Below, one piece after another: positions 35,781-44,072 of a stretch of DNA of 64,000 nt. The stretch covers positions 62,001-126,000 of the forward strand of contig NZ_AUHD01000010.1 of assembly GCF_000423005.1 (NCBI RefSeq), given 5' to 3'. Position 1 is the first letter of the stretch. The number at the start of each line of letters is the position of its first letter. The stretch comes from Gelidibacter mesophilus DSM 14095. GTDB taxonomy: Bacteria > Bacteroidota > Bacteroidia > Flavobacteriales > Flavobacteriaceae. The notes below the pieces were generated by a model. The model was not told the DNA's origin and ran no database searches. It saw only the letters and a program-made list of their open reading frames with translations. Made by a program: the position numbers and the translations under genes.

Positions 35781-37251
35781 GGGCTTTCAGGTTATGGTGT
35801 TTTTTAATAAGTTCAGCCACTAATTTTCCAGAAATCAGTGACGGCGGGACTCCTGGACCTGGAACCGTGAGTTGCCCAGTAAAATATAAATTGTGTACTT
35901 TTTTGCTCTTTAGTTTAGGTCTCAAAAAGGCCGTTTGCATGAGCGTATTGGCCATTCCGTAGGCATTGCCTTTAAAAGAATTATAATCCTCTTTAAAATC
36001 ATTGACACAAAAGGACTCTTTAAATATAATGTTATTTTTAACGTTTTGCGATGTTAAATTTTCAAAACGCTCCATAATTTTGTTAAAATAAGTAGATCTT
36101 AATTCTTCTGTATCCGTCAATCCTGGTGCAAGGGGAATTAGAAAAATTCCTGCTTCTTGTCCTTCAGGTGCTACGGAAGCATCGGTTTTAGAAGGAAAAC
36201 TTGCATAAAATAAGGGATCTTTAGGCCATTGCGGTGTATCATAAATTTCTTTTGCGTGTGCCTCAAAATCCACATCAAAAAATAAAGTATGGTGGTTAAC
36301 ATTTTTTAGCTTTTTATCAAAACCCACATAAAATAGAAGGGAAGAAGGTGCAAAAACCTTTTTGTTCCAATAGGCTTCGGAATATTGACGGTAGGTTTTA
36401 TCCAACAATGTTTCCGAATGATGATAGTCGGCACCGCTCAGTACAATATCGCATTCAAACTTTTTACCATTGGCAATAATTCCGATGGCGTGATGGTTGG
36501 AAACCTCAATTTTTTCAACATCAGTTTCCGTTTTTATGGTAACGCCCAAATCCATGGCGAGTTGCTCCATTGCCAACACCACTTCATACATCCCTTTTTT
36601 GGGATGAAAAGTGCCAATTCCAAAATCGGCGTAATTCATAAAGCTATAAAACGATGGCGTATTATCAGGCTTTGCACCTAAAAACAATACCGGAAATTCT
36701 AAAATTTTAGCCAACCGATCGTTTTTGAACTCTTTACGAACATCCTTTTTAATTGTGCTAAAAAATTGATCTAATTTTTTAATAGTTACAGGAGTCATCA
36801 ACTCAAAGGCTGATACTCCTGGTCTATATACTAAATCTTTAATGGCAACATCATAGTTGTGTTGCGCATTGGCAATAAATTTTTTGAGCTTTTGGGAGCT
36901 TCCTGGTTCTTCTTTTTCAAATGTTTCGCAAATTTTTCCCAAAGTATCTTCAATAGTAATGAAATCGTCCTTTGCAAAATAAACGCTGTAAGCAGGATTC
37001 AGCTTTTCCAATTGATAGTAATCTGAAGGCTTTTTGCTGAAATCGGCAAAAAAGCGCTCAAACACATCGGGCATCCAATACCAAGTGGGACCGATATCAA
37101 AGATAAACCCCTCCTTTTTTAGCTGTCTGGCTCTGCCTCCAATAGTTTTGTTTTTTTCAAAGATGGTTACTGAAGTGCCAGCCTTGGCAAGGTAACATGC
37201 TGCAGATAATGCAGAAAATCCGGAACCTATGATTGCAATACGTGTTTTCAT
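35764..37251 (-). CDS. crtI: Phytoene desaturase
   Basis: A 495-residue CrtI-type desaturase that introduces four double bases' worth of unsaturation into phytoene to give lycopene. The FAD-binding Rossmann motif RIAIIGSGFSALSAACYLAKAG is at 4-25 and is followed by VTIFEKNKTIGGRARQ. The C-terminal signature YFTGQLTVPGPGVPPSLISGKLVAELI closes the FAD domain. MKTRIAIIGSG leaves no room for a later start. The candidate promoter just upstream would give a transcript with almost no leader. It is the first biosynthetic gene of the operon, 48 bp after the MerR-type regulator, and overlaps crtB by 17 bp. Confidence 0.96.
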   Translation of the reverse strand: MKTRIAIIGSGFSALSAACYLAKAGTSVTIFEKNKTIGGRARQLKKEGFIFDIGPTWYWMPDVFERFFADFSKKPSDYYQLEKLNPAYSVYFAKDDFITIEDTLGKICETFEKEEPGSSQKLKKFIANAQHNYDVAIKDLVYRPGVSAFELMTPVTIKKLDQFFSTIKKDVRKEFKNDRLAKILEFPVLFLGAKPDNTPSFYSFMNYADFGIGTFHPKKGMYEVVLAMEQLAMDLGVTIKTETDVEKIEVSNHHAIGIIANGKKFECDIVLSGADYHHSETLLDKTYRQYSEAYWNKKVFAPSSLLFYVGFDKKLKNVNHHTLFFDVDFEAHAKEIYDTPQWPKDPLFYASFPSKTDASVAPEGQEAGIFLIPLAPGLTDTEELRSTYFNKIMERFENLTSQNVKNNIIFKESFCVNDFKEDYNSFKGNAYGMANTLMQTAFLRPKLKSKKVHNLYFTGQLTVPGPGVPPSLISGKLVAELIKKHHNLKAHESAI

Positions 37252-37289
37252 TGTTTAACAAAAGTACAAAAAAGTTAAACAAAAAACAA
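37251..37289 (-). promoter_or_regulatory. crtI promoter with overlapping inverted repeat (candidate operator)
   Basis: On the minus strand, TTG (37289-37287), 20 bases, TACTTTTG (37266-37259) match the Bacteroidetes promoter pattern. A 9-bp perfect inverted repeat, TTGTTTAAC-N14-GTTAAACAA, has one arm between the -33 and -7 elements (37282-37274) and the other over the start of transcription and translation (37259-37251). A repressor bound there would block the promoter. The adjacent MerR/CarH-like gene is the natural candidate, which is inference. Confidence 0.6.
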
Positions 37290-37299
37290 TTTTATAGAA

Positions 37300-38199
37300 T
37301 TAAATTGCTGCTATTAAACTGTCTATTGTCCTAAATATTTTTACAGATTGAGGTAAGGATTGGTTTTCAATATATTGGGTCATGTGCCCAAGTACCCATA
37401 GATTATGGTCCTTTTCTTTTAAAAGTGTTGAGTCGAACTCTGTGAGGTAATTTGACAGTTCATCCTTTTCAGGCTTAATGGTGAAATAAGAAATAAAAGT
37501 GATTTTGTTATAATAAGGAAGCACATCGCTTAAACTCATAATAGGAACACTTGGCCCCAAAAAAATAGAACGATGCCCGCGGGATACCAACTCATAATTG
37601 ACAAACATGAGTCCGATTTCGTGAATTTCATTGTCGGGTAGAAAAAGAACGAAGGCATTGTTGTGTACTATTTTATTCTCCGCTTGTATGAGTTCAGTAT
37701 TGACCAACAATTTTTGCTTAATTAATGACGAAGCAAAATGTTCGTGGGCAGGTGTGATGGTGTCGGTTTGCCATAACAAGCCGATTTCCGAAAGAAAAGG
37801 CATAAAGACCTCATAGACAATTTCACGAAACGACTTTGTATTAAGGAGTCCGTTGTAGGTTTCATAAAATAGATCTTGGTCAAAATCTAGCATTGCCAAT
37901 TTGAATGTGTTGATGGCATGGTTTTTAAGCAGACCTTTGCCCGCTAGTTCTCTGACCTGTTGATGAATTTCTAGTTGTGTTAATGAGGCAATTTTCGAGA
38001 TTTTATGGCCGTGATTATTCAAAAAACTAATATTCAGCAATTTTTGAAGATGACTTAAATTGTAAAATCTGATATTGGTATCTGTGCGTTCTGGCTCGAG
38101 CAGTTTGTAGCGCTTCTCCCAAATTCTAATGGTATGGGCCTTAATGCCCGTGAGATTTTCTAAATCTTTTATGCTGAAAATGGTCTTAATATTGTTCAT
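37300..38199 (-). CDS. CarH/LitR-like MerR regulator with cobalamin-binding domain
   Basis: A 299-residue MerR-family regulator. Residues 8-75 are the winged helix-turn-helix with its signature HTIRIWEKRYKLLEPERT. A helical cap follows (about 85-170) with W143-x9-E153-H154, the AdoCbl-contacting Wx9EH motif of CarH. The C-terminal domain has EIHEIG (191-196), matching the E/DxHxxG motif whose His193 would be the lower cobalt ligand. Proteins of this class bind adenosylcobalamin in the dark and repress carotenoid genes, releasing DNA in light. I take ATG 38199 instead of the TTG eight codons upstream. It heads the crt operon 48 bp before crtI. Confidence 0.88.
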   Translation of the reverse strand: MNNIKTIFSIKDLENLTGIKAHTIRIWEKRYKLLEPERTDTNIRFYNLSHLQKLLNISFLNNHGHKISKIASLTQLEIHQQVRELAGKGLLKNHAINTFKLAMLDFDQDLFYETYNGLLNTKSFREIVYEVFMPFLSEIGLLWQTDTITPAHEHFASSLIKQKLLVNTELIQAENKIVHNNAFVLFLPDNEIHEIGLMFVNYELVSRGHRSIFLGPSVPIMSLSDVLPYYNKITFISYFTIKPEKDELSNYLTEFDSTLLKEKDHNLWVLGHMTQYIENQSLPQSVKIFRTIDSLIAAI

Positions 38200-38322
38200 T
38201 CTTTTCTCTAAAGTATGAAACAAAATTAAACTAATTTATGATATGAAATCAAAGAATATGTTTATAATAGGAATATGGAGAAAGGAGGGAGGATATTTTT
38301 GCTTAAAGTTAATTTTTTTATG

Positions 38323-38406
38323 TGCGCACGAGAAGACTCGAACTTCCACGACCTAATGGTCACCAGCCCCTCAAGCTGGCACGTCTACCAATTCCGCCAC
38401 GTGCGC
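38323..38406 (-). tRNA. tRNA-Leu (anticodon GAG)
   Basis: An 84-base class II tRNA. The acceptor stem GCGCACG pairs with CGTGCGC, the discriminator is A, and CCA is not encoded. The D arm has GGCGGAATTGGTAGAC, the anticodon arm is CCAGC-TTGAGGG-GCTGG with GAG at positions 34-36, the long variable arm is present, and the T arm has GTTCGAGTC. All features match leucine tRNA. Confidence 0.97.
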
Positions 38407-38810
38407 ATTAAATATTATAATATGGGATGCAAAATTGAAGCAGCTGCTTAATTTTATGTTTTGATTGGTATTCAAAACGCATCCAAAAGAACTTTAGCGG
38501 TGCAAATATAAAAAATCAAATATTTTTTATGCGATATTTTCAATTTACTTTTAATTGTTTGCCATTAAAATTGTTAAATTAAACGATACGGATCAACATA
38601 AAATTCTGAACCCTTGGTTATACAGCGGTTTTTTCGATAATTCTCATCATATGCGCAAGTAATTCATCTCTCCATGATTCTTTAGGCTATATCGCTCTTT
38701 CCGTAATTTCCAATATCAATTTTTTCTTTACAGGCAATGATTTATGCAATAGAGAAAAGAGCTGTTGTTCCAAAGTTGTAATTTTATAGTTCACCATAAA
38801 TCAGAACATT
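38407..38810. other. 404-bp gene-free region
   Basis: Between the tRNA and the lipoprotein gene I find no coding sequence, RNA or clear promoter. The sequence is AT-rich with no obvious repeats. Confidence 0.4.
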
Positions 38811-39281
38811 ATGAAAAAATATAACCATCTAGCAGCCCTTTTTCTTGTCTCCCTATTAATGATGGCATGCGATTTTGGCAAAAACAATTCGCCGGATCAC
38901 AGCACTACAGGAAGGGCGGTTCCTGAAAATGAAGATATAACCAATACCACCAATTATAAAAATACAGGAAACTTTGATGCCATGGATGAAAACTCTGTTG
39001 GAAATGATAAGGTTGCCGATAGTTTAAATGAAAATTGGAATTTGGACAATCCGAAGCGGAAGGAAAATTTATACTTAACCTTTGATATGTCGCAAGATCA
39101 GATTCAGAAATATGAAGCAGCATTGCGAACTTGGAAGGAATCTGAACATGATGATGCCTTTAAAGTACTATCCGCCAATGAAAAAATCAAAGAAGAAAAT
39201 AGAATTTTAAAGGAGATTCTCGACGATTCGCAGTACGAACGTTATAAGAAATGGTCGAATTCCAATGATTTAAGAAATTAG
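38811..39281 (+). CDS. Hypothetical lipoprotein
   Basis: A 156-residue lipoprotein of unknown function. MKKYNHLAALFLVSLLMMAC is a lipoprotein signal with lipobox LMMAC and Cys20. Residues 25-80 are Asn/Asp-rich and look disordered. Residues 85-156 are predicted helical, with LTFDMSQDQIQKYEAALRTW and ILKEILDDSQYERYKKW; the repeat of Q..KYE/QYERY resembles the helical hairpins of Spy-like or sigma-factor-associated Bacteroidetes lipoproteins, but this is only a resemblance. It is followed at 300 bp by a membrane protein and a PRC-barrel gene that may act on the same envelope process. Confidence 0.75.
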   Translation: MKKYNHLAALFLVSLLMMACDFGKNNSPDHSTTGRAVPENEDITNTTNYKNTGNFDAMDENSVGNDKVADSLNENWNLDNPKRKENLYLTFDMSQDQIQKYEAALRTWKESEHDDAFKVLSANEKIKEENRILKEILDDSQYERYKKWSNSNDLRN

Positions 39282-39580
39282 ATTGTCTTTAGGGCTTGAT
39301 TTAAAATAAAGTGTGGGTAAGGCTCTATATATGAGCTTTTACGTTCTTTACGTGAAGTTAATATGAGAGATGAATTCATAGGAAACGCTATTTGTGCCTT
39401 CATGTAATGGCTGTGCATATGAAAACAACTCTTTAAAGTCATCCTTAATTTAAGAAAACGTTATCAAGTTAAAATTTTCTTTAAATGAGCATTGCATATG
39501 AGATTAGGATACCTAATTTTATTTGAATAACTTAGAATACAGTTATTTGCAATTACTAATTAATCTAAAAACATATAATT

Positions 39581-40222
39581 ATGGCTGAAATTAAAATTGA
39601 AAAGAAAAAACCAATGTGGCCCTGGATTTTATTGGTCCTCATTATTTTGGGAATTATTGCGTATTTGGTTTATGATAATCAAGATAAGATTGATTTAAAT
39701 GATGATTTTGATGATGGCATCACCAATGAGCAGGTGTTGGACAGTCAAACTTCACCACAAGATCATTCTCAAACTACTGATTATTCCAGTAACACTTACA
39801 ATCAGTATGCTGCATTTGAAGGCTCTATCAGTGACTCTACCCGGATTGCAGTAGATTCATCATACACTAAAAAAGCTTACTACAATCTTACCAAAGCCGT
39901 AGTGAATGTGGCTGACGAGAATAGTGTGGAAGATTCTAAGGAATTGAAGGATTTAAGAGAATTTTCAATGCTTATTACTAAGGTATCAAGTCCTTTAGGT
40001 AAAAAAGAAGATGCTAAAAACTTTAAGACCGCTGGGGATAAAGTTGTAAAGGTTTTGGAAGATATTCAATCCAAAAACTTTCCAGGCTTACAGTCTGAAG
40101 TATCGGATTTGAAACAAATTAATGAAAAAATTGATGGGTATGTCAATATGAACAGTCAGCAAACACCTATTTATGAGTTTTTGCGAAAATCAAGGGACAT
40201 ATTAAGAACTATGAATGAATAA
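39581..40222 (+). CDS. Single-pass membrane protein of unknown function
   Basis: A 213-residue protein with one membrane helix (PMWPWILLVLIILGIIAYLVY, about 11-31) after a basic N-terminus, followed by an acidic low-complexity stretch (DLNDDFDDGITNEQ) and a soluble helical domain from about 85 onward (TKKAYYNLTKAVVNVADE...). I do not recognise a named domain. The topology places the helical part in the periplasm. It lies 12 bp before the PRC-barrel gene, so the two are co-transcribed. Confidence 0.8.
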   Translation: MAEIKIEKKKPMWPWILLVLIILGIIAYLVYDNQDKIDLNDDFDDGITNEQVLDSQTSPQDHSQTTDYSSNTYNQYAAFEGSISDSTRIAVDSSYTKKAYYNLTKAVVNVADENSVEDSKELKDLREFSMLITKVSSPLGKKEDAKNFKTAGDKVVKVLEDIQSKNFPGLQSEVSDLKQINEKIDGYVNMNSQQTPIYEFLRKSRDILRTMNE

Positions 40223-40234
40223 AATAATAAAGTT

Positions 40235-40969
40235 ATGACAGATCAAAATAAACACCTCTATTATATAAATGAACTTTCTGATTATAAAATTTCAGATGGA
40301 TATCCGGACGTTAGAGGATGGGATGTAAAGGATATTGATAATCGTGTGATTGGTAAGGTCGATAATCTTTTGGTTAATAAAGAAGCGCAACGCGTGGTCT
40401 ATCTTGATGTCGATGTCGATCAAAGTATTATTGACGCAAAATATGACCCTTATGGAAGGCCAAATCAAACAGAAGTTAGAGAATTTGTCAATAAAGATGG
40501 AGAAAACCATATTATTGTGCCTATTGGTTTAGTGGATTTAAATGAAGATTCAAATTATGTTTACACGGATGTTATTGACCATCGCACCTTTGCGGAAACA
40601 AAGAGATACCGAAAAGGAGATAACATTAACAGAACTTATGAAAATCAAGTATTAGGATCTTATGGGCGGAGAAAAAATCGAGAAGAAGCGGTTACTGACC
40701 TGAATTTGCTTAAGGATGAAACCCGACTTCGGGAGATTATCCGAGATGAGATAAGAAAATATCATCATGATGCCGATAAGAATACGAGCTATAAAGCCTC
40801 CGAGCCATTCAATGAGCCAGATGATTTTGAAGAAGCGGTAATTGTTTCTGATGAAGAGTTGGCCTTGAAAAAGCGATTGGAGGATAATCAAGTCAGTGAT
40901 GACGATAATTTTTATGAGCGAAAGGAGTTTTATGACAAACGTTTTAAAAACCATACATCCCGTTGGTAA
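40235..40969 (+). CDS. PRC-barrel domain protein
   Basis: A 244-residue protein with a PRC-barrel domain at about residues 25-110: GWDVKDIDNRVIGKVDNLLVNKEAQRVVYLDVDVD and HIIVPIGLVDLNEDSNYVYTD give the paired strands of the barrel. The C-terminal half is highly charged (EEAVTDLNLLKDETRLREIIRDEIRKYHHDADKN) and helical. PRC-barrels occur in RNA-processing and photosynthetic proteins, and flavobacterial forms of this architecture have no defined role. No signal peptide. It ends at a strong bidirectional terminator. Confidence 0.82.
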   Translation: MTDQNKHLYYINELSDYKISDGYPDVRGWDVKDIDNRVIGKVDNLLVNKEAQRVVYLDVDVDQSIIDAKYDPYGRPNQTEVREFVNKDGENHIIVPIGLVDLNEDSNYVYTDVIDHRTFAETKRYRKGDNINRTYENQVLGSYGRRKNREEAVTDLNLLKDETRLREIIRDEIRKYHHDADKNTSYKASEPFNEPDDFEEAVIVSDEELALKKRLEDNQVSDDDNFYERKEFYDKRFKNHTSRW

Positions 40970-40996
40970 ACTTTCAATAGCAGATTATTTTTAAAT

Positions 40997-41033
40997 AAAA
41001 AAGAGGATTTACAATTTGTAAATTCTCTTTTTT
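40997..41033. terminator. Bidirectional terminator
   Basis: Two 18-base arms, AAAAAAGAGGATTTACAA and TTGTAAATTCTCTTTTTT, pair with a single G-T mismatch around a one-base centre. It lies 27 bp after the PRC-barrel stop codon and faces the convergent histidine kinase gene. Confidence 0.85.
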
Positions 41034-41188
41034 CAGTTTAAAGCCAATCTAATTTCTTGGAAGATAAGTGAATTTTATAAATCCTTAAAATTAGTCAACT
41101 ATCAATTGAGCACATCCAACGGCATGCGCGAAAGAGGATTATGTTGCTAGGTCAAAAAATTTCAAAATAAAAAAAATGAGGAAAGAAT

Positions 41189-42532
41189 TTAAAAAAGCAG
41201 ACTTACCACCGTTCCTTGGTCTTCAGAACTCTGTAATTGAATCTTACCGCCATGCAATAACATGATCTGTTTACAAAGACTTAAGCCAATCCCGCTACCG
41301 GTTTTTTTAGTGCTGAAAAATGGCACAAAAATACTGTCCATAATTTCCGCGGGGATTCCGCTACCGTTATCGGTAACTTTTATTTGACCAACACCTTTAT
41401 GGCTTAAGTCGGCCGATACTAAAACTTGGGCATTCTTAATGCCTTCAGTGGCATCAATCGCATTCAGAATTAAATTGATGAGTACTTGTTCTATAAGATA
41501 CGTGTCGAGCTCAAAAGTCAGATTAGGGTCATCCAGCTTAAAAGCGAGTGTCACTAGTTTATCTTCCAATGAAGGCTTCATGAGTTCGTTGATGCTATCA
41601 AACAGAACGGAAGCTTTTATTTTTGATTTGTTGACATGCGTTACTTTGTTTAGACTGCGATAGGTTTTTGCGAATTTCATCAAGCCCTCGCTTCGTTTTT
41701 TGATACTCTTTAATCCCGCATTGATATCCTCTAATTCCAAAGTTTCAGGCTGTGATTGCTCCATGGAATCCTGAATGTTTTTCTGAAGCGTTTCAGCCAA
41801 AGAAGTGATTGGTGCTATACTGTTCATGATTTCATGGGTCATCACACTCAACAGTTTTTTCCAAGCTTCACTTTCATTTCTGTTTAAGGTCTCTTCAATA
41901 TTCTGTAGCACGATGAGTTTAAAAGACGCATCATCCATTTCAAAAACGGTATCAGAAATCAAAACTTTTAAGGTTTCCTGTTGCATTTCCAACGTCACAG
42001 ATGCCGTATTGGAATGGTAGGTCTCAAACAATTCGTCATAGATTTTAGGACGCCTTTTTTCAACAAAGCTGATGTTCTTAAAGTTAGGGAAATCCAAGGT
42101 CTTTAATATGGAGTCGTTGGCCCAAAGCACAGCGCCACTTTCCACATTATAGGCGATAATCCCGATATTGACCATCTCCAGTATTTTTTGTAGGTAAACA
42201 AACTGGGCCTGTCTTTCACTGTCTATGGTTTTAATGGTTTTGTTGACCATATTGAAACCTTTGTGCAATTGGCGTATATCCTGCGGACCTTTGGTTTCTA
42301 CAAACCATCTTGAGAAGTCACGATATTTAACCGATTCAAAAAAATCGTCCACTTCCAAGAAGCGCTTTATGACAAATTGATACAAATTATAAACAGCAAT
42401 TCCTGAAAAAATAGCCCCTCCCACAATTGCGTAGGTATGAATCAAAACAATGCCAAAAGCCAAGAGCATGAGTGCGATGAGTAGCCCTATAACCCGAAGT
42501 GTCAGCGTAAATAAATAGCTTTTATAAGTCAT
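41189..42532 (-). CDS. Sensor histidine kinase (NtrY-like)
   Basis: A 447-residue membrane sensor kinase. Two adjacent membrane helices occupy about 10-30 and 34-56 with almost no periplasmic loop, so it probably senses a membrane or cytosolic cue. A HAMP/PAS-like region (about 60-215) precedes the dimerisation domain with phospho-accepting His233 in VMTHEIMNSIAPI. The ATP-binding domain has LINLILNAIDA, DNGSGIPAE, FFSTKKTGSGIGLSLCKQIM (N, G1, F and G2 boxes). It overlaps the response regulator gene by 11 bp, so the two are a cognate pair. They are transcribed away from the efflux operon they probably control. Confidence 0.93.
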   Translation of the reverse strand: MTYKSYLFTLTLRVIGLLIALMLLAFGIVLIHTYAIVGGAIFSGIAVYNLYQFVIKRFLEVDDFFESVKYRDFSRWFVETKGPQDIRQLHKGFNMVNKTIKTIDSERQAQFVYLQKILEMVNIGIIAYNVESGAVLWANDSILKTLDFPNFKNISFVEKRRPKIYDELFETYHSNTASVTLEMQQETLKVLISDTVFEMDDASFKLIVLQNIEETLNRNESEAWKKLLSVMTHEIMNSIAPITSLAETLQKNIQDSMEQSQPETLELEDINAGLKSIKKRSEGLMKFAKTYRSLNKVTHVNKSKIKASVLFDSINELMKPSLEDKLVTLAFKLDDPNLTFELDTYLIEQVLINLILNAIDATEGIKNAQVLVSADLSHKGVGQIKVTDNGSGIPAEIMDSIFVPFFSTKKTGSGIGLSLCKQIMLLHGGKIQLQSSEDQGTVVSLLF

Positions 42533-43865
42533 GCTTATGGAGTCTTCGGTATAGTGCAGCGCGGGTGATCCCTAGTTCTTTGGCGGATTTAGAGATGTTT
42601 CCATTGTTTTTTTCAATTACCGCGAGGATGGTGTTTTTTTCAAGTGCATCTAAATTAGTTTCATTTTGACCCATCGTTTGCTGAGGTTGTTCAATAGCAG
42701 AAAAGGTCAAATCGTCGGCTTCCAAAGTTTGGTGTTCTGCCATAATAATAGAACGTTCCAAAGCATATTGCAATTCGCGCACGTTACCACTAAAGTAATG
42801 GTTTTTTAATTTTTGAAGAAAACCTGGAGATAGACTAAAAGCATTCTTTCCATATTTTGCAGCATAAAAATCGACAAAATAGTGCGCAAGGAGCGTGATG
42901 TCTGTCCCTCTTTCACGTAAAGGCGGAATGGTAATATCCACCGTATTGATGCGATAAATTAAATCTTTTCTAAAACGGTCCTCATCCGCCAAATCTTTAA
43001 TTGAGACGTTGGTAGCACAAATTAACCTGATATCAATAGGAATGGGTTGGTTGGCGCCTAAAGGTGTGACCTGTCTGTTTTGTAAAACCGTGAGTAGTTT
43101 TGCCTGCTGTCTAAGCGAAATATTGCCTATCTCGTCCAAAAAAAGCGTGCCACCTTGAGCCGATTCAAACCGACCTTTACGATCTTCCCGCGCATCCGTA
43201 AACGCCCCTTTTTTATATCCAAAAAGTTCGCTTTCAAAAAGTGTATCCGTTAAGGATCCTACATCAACTTTTACAAAAGGTTTGTTTTTGCGAAGGGAAT
43301 GGTCATGAATGGCTTTGGCAATAAGATCTTTCCCGGTTCCGTTTTCACCTAAGATTAATATATTGGCATCGGTAGGCGCTACTTTGTTTAATTTGACAAA
43401 CACATTCTGCATCGGTTCGCTTTCACCTATAATTTGGGTTTCGGCATTTAGATGTAGTTTTTGTGGTTGCTTCTTTTTTTGTTTTCCAACATGTTCGCAG
43501 ACGGTTTCAAGGATTTTAGCGTTTTGCCAGGGCTTTACGATAAAATCTGAAGCACCTTCTTTTAAAGACCGAATGGCCAAATCAATATCGCCATAAGCGG
43601 TAATAAGGATCACATCGATCTCAGGTTTTTGTTTTTTTATTTTGTTCAACCAGAAAATCCCTTCGTTACCGGTATTTACCAAGCCGTTAAAATTCATGTC
43701 CAAGATGACCAGGTCAAACGCGTTTTCTTGCATTAAACTGAGGATGCTATTGGGGTTTTTGCTGGTAGTTACTTCTTTTACTTTTGATTTTAGCAAAAGC
43801 CGAAGCGCGATAAGAACGTCCTCATCGTCATCAACAACTAATATTTTGGCGTTATGGAGTAGCAT
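42522..43865 (-). CDS. Sigma-54-dependent response regulator (NtrC-type)
   Basis: A 447-residue NtrC-type activator. The receiver domain has VVDDDEDV (10-17), phospho-acceptor Asp56 in LVILDMNF and the conserved Lys111 (VKPW). The AAA+ domain has Walker A GENGTGKD (173-180), the sigma-54-contacting GAFTDA loop (220-225) and FLDEIG (Walker B). A Fis-type helix-turn-helix ends the protein (NNGNISKSAKELGITRAALYRRLHKH). The GAFTDA loop is intact, so it should activate sigma-54 promoters. It is cotranscribed with the kinase and lies 207 bp from the divergent adaptor gene. Confidence 0.95.
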   Translation of the reverse strand: MLLHNAKILVVDDDEDVLIALRLLLKSKVKEVTTSKNPNSILSLMQENAFDLVILDMNFNGLVNTGNEGIFWLNKIKKQKPEIDVILITAYGDIDLAIRSLKEGASDFIVKPWQNAKILETVCEHVGKQKKKQPQKLHLNAETQIIGESEPMQNVFVKLNKVAPTDANILILGENGTGKDLIAKAIHDHSLRKNKPFVKVDVGSLTDTLFESELFGYKKGAFTDAREDRKGRFESAQGGTLFLDEIGNISLRQQAKLLTVLQNRQVTPLGANQPIPIDIRLICATNVSIKDLADEDRFRKDLIYRINTVDITIPPLRERGTDITLLAHYFVDFYAAKYGKNAFSLSPGFLQKLKNHYFSGNVRELQYALERSIIMAEHQTLEADDLTFSAIEQPQQTMGQNETNLDALEKNTILAVIEKNNGNISKSAKELGITRAALYRRLHKHDL

Positions 43866-43946
43866 AACTACAATATTAATAAATTCAAGTCTTTTAATGA
43901 TGAATTCTCAATCCATAATTGTGAATTAATAAAAGTGTACCAGCAT

Positions 43947-43977
43947 CGAACAGGAAGTGTCTCAATACCGAACACTT
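43947..43977. promoter_or_regulatory. Candidate activator-binding repeats in the divergent region
   Basis: CGAACA occurs twice (43947-43952 and 43969-43974), 22 bp apart, two helical turns. The same stretch holds an inverted repeat AAGTGT-N11-ACACTT (43955-43960 and 43972-43977). The position, about 100 bp upstream of the adaptor gene, suits an enhancer for the NtrC-type regulator. No good sigma-54 promoter could be confirmed nearby, so this is tentative. Confidence 0.4.
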
Positions 43978-44072
43978 TCTCATCGTACTAATATGAGTAT
44001 TGTGCTGTAAATAAGTGAGTTATGTTTTTGGCATTATTTTGAACATGTATTAACTGTAAAACAACATATTAT

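Noticed and set aside
44029-44043. Possible sigma-54 promoter TGGCAT-N-TTGAA upstream of the adaptor gene
   Set aside because: The GG and the downstream G-A are separated by 9 bases, not the required 10, and GC is replaced by GA. Sigma-54 is strict about spacing.
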